Assembly: GCA_017614795.1 (NCBI GenBank)
Contig: JAGABD010000111.1
Location: 1-64,000 of the forward strand
DNA: 64,000 bases
Reading direction: 5' to 3'
Source of the DNA: Bacteroidales bacterium
GTDB lineage: Bacteria > Bacteroidota > Bacteroidia > Bacteroidales > UBA932
How positions within the stretch are numbered: the first letter of the stretch is position 1; each line of letters opens with the position of its first letter. Position numbers and translations under genes: made by a program. This document shows positions 14,330 to 22,998 of the stretch, piece by piece. The notes beneath the pieces are model-generated. The model did no database searches. It saw nothing but the letters and a program-made list of their open reading frames with translations, and was not told the origin of the DNA.

Positions 14330-16273
14330 TTAGATTTTCATACAACGGATGGGAAGACCGAAAGCAGCGCGAGAAGCCTCGTTAACCTTAACTGTCTGAG
14401 CAGAAAGGGTTATCAACAAGGAATACCCAGCCATATTTGCTGTAGCTGAAGGAGTTGCCGAGAGATTTCCGCCCCAGTTTCGCACCGTCGCCCCGGCATC
14501 TGTCAATGTCAAACCTTTTAAGTACCCGGCTGCAGGATAATAAGTCGCAACAGAGGCGGGATCGGTATAGATAACACCGCCAGTCTGCCATGTCATTGCC
14601 GAAGCGGTAAAAACTGTATACCAAGCGTAGCCGTTCTGACAGGGCACACAATATCCTGCGGGACAAGGGTCATAATTGGTCTTATTAGCCTTTGTTGTCG
14701 TACTATTCCACAGGCTCTGTGCATTATTGGCATCGTCCGCATTGGAAATCCATGTACGATATGAATTCTCCAGCAAGAGCCTTGTAGGATGAGCCGTTGC
14801 ATAGGCGACAGCGCCAGCTGTAACTGCAGCATTTGTCGATGACAGATAGTCAATCGTGACTCCCGTGTTGAATACGCAACTGTTTTTGTCAGCAGGGAAA
14901 GGATCTTTACGTCCCCACTGATAATAGAAACCGTAAGCATCTGTTCCAGATTTGCCTTTTGCACCGAGGTTAGCATCAGACATCAACCATGCGTTATTCC
15001 TTCCATAATGCTCAGGAGTAAGAATATCCGCCGGCGCACACCAGATATGCCAGCTCCACAGAATGTTATCCGAAGGATCAGTTACAGCAATGATTGTGCT
15101 GCCGTTTGCACCGGCAGGTGCACGGAAATTAACAGCGCCACTGTTACCTAGACTGATAAAATCGACCTTCGATGCATTATCAGTAGCCCACAGCCACTTG
15201 GCACGATATCCCTCGTCGTATGGTTTGCTGCCTTCATACACATTGGACTTATCCACCTTCTGAGCAGCAAACTTATAATAGCCACCTTCAGTTATAAGAT
15301 AACAGTTTGCTCTGTTTGGGCTGTATCCTTTACTGTAATTCTGTGCTACCAGATCCAAGAACACCGGGATTGCCTCCTCGGCATCCACGTGTGCATCTAT
15401 ATTGGTCAGGTTGATAGGATAAATCTTCTGGGCCTCGAAGGCTTTCTTGGGATTTACATTGAATTTGATTTCCTGACCGTTGGTCATCTTGAGGTCGAAG
15501 CAGCAGGATGCCGCCGTGAGGTCGACAGGATAGATGTTTACCCATGCATGACGGGCCGTGCCCATAGTGGCGGTCGAAGGGAAGTTGATCTTCAGGCTCT
15601 TGCCTGCGGCAACATCTTCGGGAACCAGGCTGCCGTCGGTAAGATTCAGTGTGGCAGCACCGGTGAATGCAGTATTTGCCGTAATTGTGAGAGATTCGAT
15701 GGTGGCGCCGCTCAGGCAGCTGTTCGAGCCGTCGATCACGATATCCAGAATAGTGAGCGGATAATTGAAGTGCATCCTGTAGCTCTCGTCGCTGCTCTTG
15801 AGATTTGCAGAACCGGCCATAAAGTCACTCACGCCAATCAGTCCATTCGCATTATCCACCTGATTTACCTCAACAGGCAGGCTTACGCTCACCGCCGTAG
15901 GGTCTGTTGCGTACGAAGACGAGTAAGGGTAGATGGCATACAGAGTGAAGTTCGAACCGGCAGGAGTAAGTGAGCCTGTGAACTTTCCGCTCCTTTCGCC
16001 CACCGATGCGGCGTCGAGCGACAACTGCACGTTGGAGTTGCCGGAATTGCCGGCTTCCCAGACACTGATCTTGTCGCCGGACTTCCAGATAATGTAATTC
16101 TCGCCGTCCAACTCCGTTCTGCTGACGATGTCGGACGAGGCGGTGATACTGAAGTTTCCCTGGACTTCAGTTGCAACCGGATCCTCCTTGGTAACCGGCG
16201 CCTTTTCTTCCTTGCTGCAAGCGGCAAAGGCCGTCAGCAGGCAAAGCATAAAAAAGATTCTTGTTTTCATCAT
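14330..16273 (-). CDS. Fimbrillin/FISUMP-type surface lipoprotein, candidate glycan-binding protein
   Basis: The protein has 647 residues with lipobox FAACSK (Cys19). Residues about 40-300 resemble the fimbrillin-like (Mfa-like) beta-sandwich, including FTLYAIYPYSSSY and the closing IYPINLTNI. Residues about 310-647 resemble the Fibrobacter succinogenes major paralogous (FISUMP) domain: YGFYYQWGRKDPFP, DPCPAGYCVP and a terminal GLPIRCMKI. Its place between GH105 and GH28 in the PUL suggests a surface glycan-binding protein that feeds SusC/D. The start could also be the second Met, one codon later. Confidence 0.75.
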   Translation of the reverse strand: MMKTRIFFMLCLLTAFAACSKEEKAPVTKEDPVATEVQGNFSITASSDIVSRTELDGENYIIWKSGDKISVWEAGNSGNSNVQLSLDAASVGERSGKFTGSLTPAGSNFTLYAIYPYSSSYATDPTAVSVSLPVEVNQVDNANGLIGVSDFMAGSANLKSSDESYRMHFNYPLTILDIVIDGSNSCLSGATIESLTITANTAFTGAATLNLTDGSLVPEDVAAGKSLKINFPSTATMGTARHAWVNIYPVDLTAASCCFDLKMTNGQEIKFNVNPKKAFEAQKIYPINLTNIDAHVDAEEAIPVFLDLVAQNYSKGYSPNRANCYLITEGGYYKFAAQKVDKSNVYEGSKPYDEGYRAKWLWATDNASKVDFISLGNSGAVNFRAPAGANGSTIIAVTDPSDNILWSWHIWCAPADILTPEHYGRNNAWLMSDANLGAKGKSGTDAYGFYYQWGRKDPFPADKNSCVFNTGVTIDYLSSTNAAVTAGAVAYATAHPTRLLLENSYRTWISNADDANNAQSLWNSTTTKANKTNYDPCPAGYCVPCQNGYAWYTVFTASAMTWQTGGVIYTDPASVATYYPAAGYLKGLTLTDAGATVRNWGGNLSATPSATANMAGYSLLITLSAQTVKVNEASRAAFGLPIRCMKI

Positions 16274-16275
16274 AA

Positions 16276-17448
16276 TTATAATTTGGTTTTGTGTAATTCG
16301 TTATATAGCATAAGCGTAGCCCCTATAGCATAAGTGTCGTCATAAACCTGCTTTCGGGACAAGTAGTATTGTTTATCACCAATGCAGGTTCCCTCGCAGA
16401 TTTTCCCAAGTCTGAAATCCATAGCGCTGTTCCCCTCGATGCAATACCTGTCGATTGCCATCGCCGCCTGTATGGCAGCATAGGTCGCACCGGGGGAAAG
16501 AACGCCGATATTGGCTCCCTTGGCCAGGGCATAACCGAACATGGCCGAGCAGGAGCTCTCTGTAAAATTCTTGCCCACTGGCATACGTATAGGCAATTGA
16601 CACCAAAGGCCATCGTGTGCGACCTGCCTTTTTATCAGAGTAGCCGCCATTTTCTGAAACATACTCTCCACTTTTGGGTAACGCGGGTCGTCTTTCGGCA
16701 ACACTTCCAGGAGGTCGGCAAGAGCCATTGCCACCCAGCCGTTGCCCCGGCCCCAGAATTCTGAACTCCTGTGTTCCGGATTCCCATTCCAGCCCTTCTG
16801 ACAGCATTTGTCATCATAAGCTTCTCCGGATTCCGACCATCCATGATACCAAAGCCCGGTCTTTGGGTCTTGTAGATGCTCGGCGTGGGCAATCATCTGG
16901 TCGGCAAATTCCTGTACATACGCGATATCCCCGCTAGACCAATAGCAGCCAATCAGCAGCAGGTCGAGCATATAGATAGTATCATCCCATAACTCCACCC
17001 TGCCGGGGCGGTGCGAACAGCCGCCATTAGCCGCACGTGGAATCTCCTTGTAATGCTTGTAAACCCTCTCAAGTGCGGCATCCGTTTCAGGCGTATTCCT
17101 GCCGATTTCTTTCAGGAAGGCGAGACCGCAGGCCGATGCTACTCCGTTGGGATGGCGGCCGTGAGCCTTGGGGGCAAGGCGCGTCATAGCCTGAACGATA
17201 TAATCTGCTATTTCGTCCCTTTTGCTCTCATCGACCCTGTAGATATCTATGAAGGATTTCAGCAGCACGGCATCCCGCCAGTTCCAGACATATTTCTCAG
17301 GTGGCAAACGGTGCTTAAGTGCCATAACGTAGAGGCTGTCCCCTACTGAAACGCGCTGTGGATGCACTATCCGCCTCGCCGCTTCCACACGGAAGGCGGA
17401 CGTGGCAAGAAGCAGGATGCCGGCAATTATGAACAGTTTAGTCTTCAT
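16276..17448 (-). CDS. GH105 unsaturated glucuronyl/galacturonyl hydrolase
   Basis: Removes the 4,5-unsaturated uronic acid left at chain ends by polysaccharide lyases, typically from rhamnogalacturonan. The protein has about 390 residues from the chosen Met (MKTKLF) with a signal peptide ending near FRVEA. Family motifs include VELWDDTIYML (catalytic Asp155/156 region), EFWGRGNGWVAMAL and the C-terminal VYDDTYAIGA. The start at 17448 is preferred over one six codons upstream because it gives a clean signal peptide; it overlaps the FGE-domain gene by 11 bp. A GH105 needs a lyase product, which makes the lyase-like protein at 19279-21279 the natural partner. Confidence 0.9.
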   Translation of the reverse strand: MKTKLFIIAGILLLATSAFRVEAARRIVHPQRVSVGDSLYVMALKHRLPPEKYVWNWRDAVLLKSFIDIYRVDESKRDEIADYIVQAMTRLAPKAHGRHPNGVASACGLAFLKEIGRNTPETDAALERVYKHYKEIPRAANGGCSHRPGRVELWDDTIYMLDLLLIGCYWSSGDIAYVQEFADQMIAHAEHLQDPKTGLWYHGWSESGEAYDDKCCQKGWNGNPEHRSSEFWGRGNGWVAMALADLLEVLPKDDPRYPKVESMFQKMAATLIKRQVAHDGLWCQLPIRMPVGKNFTESSCSAMFGYALAKGANIGVLSPGATYAAIQAAMAIDRYCIEGNSAMDFRLGKICEGTCIGDKQYYLSRKQVYDDTYAIGATLMLYNELHKTKL

Positions 17449-19282
17449 CTTCAGGATCACAGGCAAATCGGAAACCTATATAATTACTGTACGACACCGT
17501 TCCGGTAATATTGTAGGCATCCCTCGAACAATTCTGGAAGGTACTCTGAAGGCCACGCTGGGCACGGCCGCCACGGATTACCAAAAGCTTATTGGAGGGC
17601 ATGGCTACCTCTTTATACGTGGCAGTATAGTTGACATACCACGAAGAAGTCATTTCCTGTGCATTGCCGGACATGTCGTATATTCCCAACTGGTTTGGAT
17701 TGTGCTGGCCAACGTCTTCTACGTGCAACCTGTTAACACCATTAGCCCACACGGCAATATCGTTGAGGTTGTCGCTTCCGCTAAAGCGGTACATCGGTAC
17801 GGCCGGGTCGTTGGAATAGACATTGCCGCGGGCAGCCACTTCCCACTGCGCTTCGGTAGGAAGATATCCTCCGAAGAAGCTGCAGAAGGTTGCCGCTCCG
17901 TAGAAACTTACTCCAACCACGGGACAGTTGACATACTGCTGATCCACGGTCCACTTGCCATTCTCGTAAACGATGTCCGTATAGGCATCGAACAGGATCG
18001 CCTCGCCCTGCCAGGTGCCATCCTTGACGATGGCGCTACCATACGCATTGAGGAACTCGCAGAACCATTTGTTGGTCACCTCGTACTTTGCAATGCAGTA
18101 AGGATCCAGAGTGGCCTGGGAAGGAGTAGGTGTGGCACTCTTGCCAACGCTCTGGTTAACGTTGAATTCACCATCGTGAGCCTGGGAATATTTGGCAGGC
18201 ATCGAAGACTGTTCATAGTCGCCAAGCCATCCAAGGAACACAGGATTCACAGGAACGACCTTAATCATTCCGCCTTCGCAGTCATAGGTAACGACCTTAA
18301 GCTTCGTGACCGGACCATACATCGTCCCAGCTTCGGTTGTTTCCGCATAAGGCCGGACGTAATATATCCTGGCAGGAGTTACATCCTCGAAGGACATCGT
18401 AAAGGTATCGTTAAGCGACTTGTAAGAGGAATTCTTGATTGTGGGTGTCTTATTGGTCAAAGACCAGCAGAAACCGAATGAGGTAATAGTATTCCCTTGA
18501 GCATCAGAAACGGCGCTGCTTATTCGGAGCGATGAATACGTGTTTTCGAGCACATTAATGTCGGCAAACACCACGGGGTGGATATCTGGTGTCGAGAATG
18601 AAATCTCTTCGGAATAACCCGCCCCATTTTCCGTCATCGCATAGGCACGGACTCTGTATGAGGTCGCCACTGTAAGATCTGCAACTGTAGCGGTAAACTC
18701 CTGGCCGGAAACCGCACCAAGCACAGTTTTGACTCCGGCGGAACCAATCTCCAGAACTGCGGATGCGTCCGCTGTGTAGACAAATCCCCTCGCCGTAACC
18801 GGATAGTCACCCTCGTCAACCAAAGCACCCTTAAAGGTCGCTTCGCTCGCATAAATATCCGTAACGCCGGTCATACTCACACTTGGCAACTGGAAATCTG
18901 TGGTGGAAAAAGACATCTGCTCCCCGTATACCACAGTGCCGTCCTTCATAACGGCAAACGCTTTCATATTATATGAATGCAACGGGATGAGCTCGTATGT
19001 CTTGATAGAGAATTCTCCCTCGCCGGCATCTGTTGAAACGCAGGGGCTGTCGCCAAAAGAAAAAACCTCCGATGCGGAGAAACAGACACCGCGGCAAAGC
19101 ATATTGGCAGTCCCTCCGCTAGTGCTGCCTCGGAGCACTGCGGTAGAACTTGTTGCCGTCGTCACCGGGAGGGTTTCTACATTAGGCAGGGAATTGTCTT
19201 CTTCCTGCGTACACCCCGAAACCAGGACTAGCGCGGCAAAGCAAACCGACAAGAATATGTATCTCATATATTGTGTCATCAT
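17438..19282 (-). CDS. Lipoprotein with FN3-like repeats and C-terminal FGE/SUMF1 domain
   Basis: This 614-residue protein has lipobox VSGC (about Cys24). Three fibronectin-III-like repeats (about 35-125, 130-230, 235-325) each end in an FSTTD/FSTPD-type strand. The C-terminal part (about 340-610) is a formylglycine-generating-enzyme-like fold: YEVTNKWFCEFLNAYG, GGYLPTEAQWEVAARG, YDMSGNAQEM and YIGFRFACD. Enzymatic FGE requires specific Cys residues that I could not place here. No sulfatase lies nearby, so the domain may serve as a C-type-lectin-like binding fold. It overlaps the lyase-like gene by 4 bp, which suggests co-translation. Probably a second surface glycan-binding protein. Confidence 0.8.
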   Translation of the reverse strand: MMTQYMRYIFLSVCFAALVLVSGCTQEEDNSLPNVETLPVTTATSSTAVLRGSTSGGTANMLCRGVCFSASEVFSFGDSPCVSTDAGEGEFSIKTYELIPLHSYNMKAFAVMKDGTVVYGEQMSFSTTDFQLPSVSMTGVTDIYASEATFKGALVDEGDYPVTARGFVYTADASAVLEIGSAGVKTVLGAVSGQEFTATVADLTVATSYRVRAYAMTENGAGYSEEISFSTPDIHPVVFADINVLENTYSSLRISSAVSDAQGNTITSFGFCWSLTNKTPTIKNSSYKSLNDTFTMSFEDVTPARIYYVRPYAETTEAGTMYGPVTKLKVVTYDCEGGMIKVVPVNPVFLGWLGDYEQSSMPAKYSQAHDGEFNVNQSVGKSATPTPSQATLDPYCIAKYEVTNKWFCEFLNAYGSAIVKDGTWQGEAILFDAYTDIVYENGKWTVDQQYVNCPVVGVSFYGAATFCSFFGGYLPTEAQWEVAARGNVYSNDPAVPMYRFSGSDNLNDIAVWANGVNRLHVEDVGQHNPNQLGIYDMSGNAQEMTSSWYVNYTATYKEVAMPSNKLLVIRGGRAQRGLQSTFQNCSRDAYNITGTVSYSNYIGFRFACDPEDED

Positions 19283-21279
19283 AATTGTCCTGTCAATGCA
19301 AGTCCCACATCCTGACCATTAATCGAAAAATATGCCTGGTTGCGGTCGGTGAAATCGATACTGCTGCCGTAAGCATCGGTCTGATGGAAATTCCAATAGG
19401 CCTCCTTTGTGTATTCCGGCTCAGTATCGCTAAAAATCCATCTATTGTAGTCCTTTTTCTTTTGGAAGTTTCCTTTTATACCAAGTTTTAGACCCTCCGG
19501 AGTTGTCACATAACACTCGAGCCCATCTCCCTCAGTATATACTTTCTGCTCCGGCACGTGCACTTCTGCGGACATTATGCTTTGACGCAAAGCTGCGAAC
19601 TTCGCGTCCGTGTCAATATCCTTATCCACGCGCCACCACATTATCACGCCACCAAGTTCATCAGCCGCGGGCTGAGTCGCCTTGAGTTCCGTAGTAAGAC
19701 GCAGAGCCGTTCCGTAAACATAACCTGAGTTATTGGAATCATATGTGAGCAGTGGAGTCTTTGCCTTACCGTCAGTTCCGAAAGTGAAAAGGTAACGAAC
19801 TGAAACGACAATGTCTTCAATACGGCAAAAATACGTACGCCCGGAGTCGGTACCGAGGGCTTTGGCATTTCCGCTCATTGCAAACCAATCCGAAATGCGC
19901 TCATTGCCAACCCACATTTCATCAACATAAGTACCTGGCACAATAATATGAGAGCGAAGGTTGGAGGCCGAAGGAGGATTATCCCTTCCGTTACCCGCTT
20001 GAAGAGCCACGAATTCATTGAGATGCTGCGACCGGGCATATGCGTCCCGGAAGCAGGTCCACACGTGTGATCCGTAAGGAATACGCCCGAATGGATCGTT
20101 ACGCCCTTCCATATAATGTGCAAAGTTGATGATGGAGCGATGCGCATCGCCAGCCACCACGACACTGAGGCTCTTTTCGGTTCCGTTTCCGGTGTAATGA
20201 TGTCCGGCACTGCTTATGGAGAACTTCCGGTCTACATAATTCATCGCATTCATAGCATAATACTCATGACCTTGCGAGTCAATCCCTTTCTCGGGTCCAA
20301 AAGTATATGCAACCAAACGTGGATAAGTGTCATTGATTCGACGGTCTTCCGAAGACGGCTCCCATGCGGCAAGTTGGTTGTACCAGTACATTCCATAACC
20401 GCTTATCATACCACCTGCAAGCTGGTCAATCTTTCCACCGCTGGCACCACGGTAGTAACAGCGCGACATAGCCCCGCTGGGCGTTTTACCCGGCGTGAAA
20501 TAATTTGCGAAGATGCTGAGTGATATGTAATCCTTGCATTTCTGCGCTACTGCCTTCGCTTCTGCATTCTTTGTGTATTTGGCCAGATAACCGATACATT
20601 CAGCCTGCACCCCCGTATATGTAGGAGAGTTATGTTCGTGAATACCCCATTGGCGAAGGAAATCGTAAAAACTATTCAGCATCGAATAACCCTTTGCAGC
20701 AATTTGAGTCGTTGTAAGAGCATGTCCAACTCCCCAGGTACGGTCAGGATTTAGATTCTCTCCAAGAGCAATCATATTCCATGTTCTCATAATATAGATA
20801 TTGGAATAAGTCACAGCAACATTGTCGTGGTTCCATGAAGCATATAATGCTCTGTCTACAAAGTCATCGAAAAGCTGTTTTATGTCGTCGGACCATGTAT
20901 TATAATACTCGATGAGAGCAGGGCATGCCAACTCAAGAGCAAACTCGATGTTGTTTTCATCACTGAAATCTCCCCCAACATTACGGGGAACCTTTCCAAG
21001 ATTCGGCAGTTCCTTTTCTTGCTGGTCGCTGAAGCGCTGAAGGGCTATCTTAACATACTTCTGGTCCATACCCAAATGGCATGCTCCCAAGATGAAGTCA
21101 AAATAATATGTTGTATCGAATCCTTCATCACTTGCATTCACCTGGGTCCACAGGTCATCGATCCGAGGGTCTTTATTGAAACCTGGTTCGCCTTTTTCAG
21201 CCGTGAGAACTGCGGTAGTATCGCCGCAGCCGACCATCATAAATAGCGGAATAATCAGTATTTTGAAAAACCTATTCAT
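19279..21279 (-). CDS. Lyase-like (alpha/alpha toroid) PUL lipoprotein, family unassigned
   Basis: This 666-residue protein has lipobox MVGC (Cys18). The N-terminal half (about 35-330) is helical and rich in Trp/Tyr/Asn/His, with ASWNHDNVAV, RTWNMIALGEN and WGIHEHNSPTYTGVQ. The C-terminal half is beta-rich. This matches the two-part layout of (alpha/alpha) toroid polysaccharide lyases and heparinase-like enzymes, but I do not recognise a named family. The Asn/His/Tyr cluster EHNSPTY could be catalytic. It is the third gene after SusD in transcription order logic (directly downstream, 10 bp), and a GH105 two genes later expects a lyase product. Function is inferred from context. Confidence 0.55.
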   Translation of the reverse strand: MNRFFKILIIPLFMMVGCGDTTAVLTAEKGEPGFNKDPRIDDLWTQVNASDEGFDTTYYFDFILGACHLGMDQKYVKIALQRFSDQQEKELPNLGKVPRNVGGDFSDENNIEFALELACPALIEYYNTWSDDIKQLFDDFVDRALYASWNHDNVAVTYSNIYIMRTWNMIALGENLNPDRTWGVGHALTTTQIAAKGYSMLNSFYDFLRQWGIHEHNSPTYTGVQAECIGYLAKYTKNAEAKAVAQKCKDYISLSIFANYFTPGKTPSGAMSRCYYRGASGGKIDQLAGGMISGYGMYWYNQLAAWEPSSEDRRINDTYPRLVAYTFGPEKGIDSQGHEYYAMNAMNYVDRKFSISSAGHHYTGNGTEKSLSVVVAGDAHRSIINFAHYMEGRNDPFGRIPYGSHVWTCFRDAYARSQHLNEFVALQAGNGRDNPPSASNLRSHIIVPGTYVDEMWVGNERISDWFAMSGNAKALGTDSGRTYFCRIEDIVVSVRYLFTFGTDGKAKTPLLTYDSNNSGYVYGTALRLTTELKATQPAADELGGVIMWWRVDKDIDTDAKFAALRQSIMSAEVHVPEQKVYTEGDGLECYVTTPEGLKLGIKGNFQKKKDYNRWIFSDTEPEYTKEAYWNFHQTDAYGSSIDFTDRNQAYFSINGQDVGLALTGQL

Positions 21280-21289
21280 ATCATTCTAT

Positions 21290-22987
21290 TTAATTACCCC
21301 ACCCTTCGCTCTGGACAAGAGCGGGGTTGACATCAATTTCAGATTGGGGGATGGCATATCGCCAGTTCCGTTTTGTAAAGTTTCTCGTGGAAACCTGAGT
21401 CAGAGCAAGAGGTACTCCGTCGTAACCAAGAATGCTCTGATTTGTTAGAGATTCATAGTCGAAATCCCCATCGTTGTGCGCATACCAGCGCTGCCAGTCC
21501 GGATAGAGATGTCCTTCTCCGGCAAGTTCATAAACACGTTCAGAGCGAATCAACTGACGCACAGTCGCCTGGTCACCCTGACGGGACACCGCCGGCATCT
21601 TCGCCCTCCTGCGCACCTTATCGATTGCATCGAACACCTCTGCCGAGGGTCCGGACGACTCATTAATAGACTCAGCATACAACAGAAGCACGTCTGCCCA
21701 ACGGATAAGCGGAATGTCTATACCGGAATGGCGCCTAATTGTCGTCTCGTTGCCCTCATTACAGAACTTCCTCCAGCAATAATTGGTATTGGAACTGTGA
21801 TTGGAACGCATGCACGCGTATGGCGTTGTGCGCGTATCATAAGGTGCACGGTATTCGTAGGTAACATTGTCTTTGCCCACGAATAGGCCATAAGGACGGA
21901 TGATGCTGGCATCAAGTCTGGGATCGCGGGATGCGAAGAACTGGTTTACAGCATCGCGGTCAGTCCAATCAGGGGCTACCCCGTTAAACTTTGTCCCATC
22001 GGCCATCAAATAACTGTCTACCAACTCTTTGGTAGGAATAGAGGTGTTGGTGCCAGCGCAGTTGGCGCTTCTATTAGAGTAAAGCAAATCAAGCCTGCTG
22101 CCGTTTCCATAGGTGTTTAAGCAGTCTATTACCAGCACACTCTCATTATTATCCTCGCCCTGTTGGGTGAATAGTTTGGCGTAGTTCGAATAAAGCGAAT
22201 AAGGCTGGGCCGAATTGCCGTTCTCCTCAATCACGCCGGAAAACACCTCCGCCGCAAGAGCATAATTGCCGGCATACAGATACACCTTGCCAAGAAGGAC
22301 CAGCGCAGCGCAACGGTTTGCCCTGCCCTTTTCGTATGAGCGCCACGGCAACCTTGCAGCAGCGTCTTTAAGATCTTCTATCATCAGGTGGCGAACATCC
22401 GCCGGCGTGCTTCTCGGTCGGTATGCATTATTATAGTCCGGCATCGACGAATAAATGGGAATTCCTGGATCTTGAGACTTATGACCACTGTAAAATGTAA
22501 GAAGATCGAAATAGTAAAGCGCTCTCAAGAAATGAATCTCTCCTATATAATTATTATAGGTATCATCATCCAGGACATCCTGCATACCGGGAAGATTCTT
22601 CAGAGCAAGATTACAATACTGCACCCCTGTATAATCCGCCAGCCATTTATTGGAGAAGACACCGTATCCGGTTGTGGCAGAGTTATTACAGAAATATCTG
22701 CATCCTGTATCGTCGAATCCGGTCCCCCATGCAAATGCGTACTTGGTGTAGGTGTCCGTCATAGCATTGCTGGAGATACACCCTGCCGGGCTATAAGGAT
22801 CGGAACCGAGCGGGAAGCACTTAATCGGCGAATAAGCCCCTACAACGCCAAGGTCAGCATGCTCCTTGGTGGTCCACATTTCCAAAGAGCCAATTCCGTC
22901 CTCAGGAGTAGTATCTAAAAAGCCCTTGCATCCAATCAGGGTTGCAATTGCTGAAAGAATCAAGATTATTCTGAATATCTTTTTCAT
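21290..22987 (-). CDS. SusD/RagB-family outer-membrane lipoprotein
   Basis: Lid protein of the SusCD glycan importer, anchored on the outer surface. The 565-residue protein has lipobox LIGC (Cys20) followed by KGFLDTTPED, typical of SusD. The TPR-like body includes EIHFLRALYYFDLLTFYSG and ALVLLGKVYLYAGNYALAAE. The C-terminal RagB block has IPLIRWADVLLLYAESINE, RRRAKMPAV and YELAGEGHLYPDWQRW. It lies 11 bp after susC in the same operon. Confidence 0.96.
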   Translation of the reverse strand: MKKIFRIILILSAIATLIGCKGFLDTTPEDGIGSLEMWTTKEHADLGVVGAYSPIKCFPLGSDPYSPAGCISSNAMTDTYTKYAFAWGTGFDDTGCRYFCNNSATTGYGVFSNKWLADYTGVQYCNLALKNLPGMQDVLDDDTYNNYIGEIHFLRALYYFDLLTFYSGHKSQDPGIPIYSSMPDYNNAYRPRSTPADVRHLMIEDLKDAAARLPWRSYEKGRANRCAALVLLGKVYLYAGNYALAAEVFSGVIEENGNSAQPYSLYSNYAKLFTQQGEDNNESVLVIDCLNTYGNGSRLDLLYSNRSANCAGTNTSIPTKELVDSYLMADGTKFNGVAPDWTDRDAVNQFFASRDPRLDASIIRPYGLFVGKDNVTYEYRAPYDTRTTPYACMRSNHSSNTNYCWRKFCNEGNETTIRRHSGIDIPLIRWADVLLLYAESINESSGPSAEVFDAIDKVRRRAKMPAVSRQGDQATVRQLIRSERVYELAGEGHLYPDWQRWYAHNDGDFDYESLTNQSILGYDGVPLALTQVSTRNFTKRNWRYAIPQSEIDVNPALVQSEGWGN

Positions 22988-22998
22988 CGCCGTTTCCT

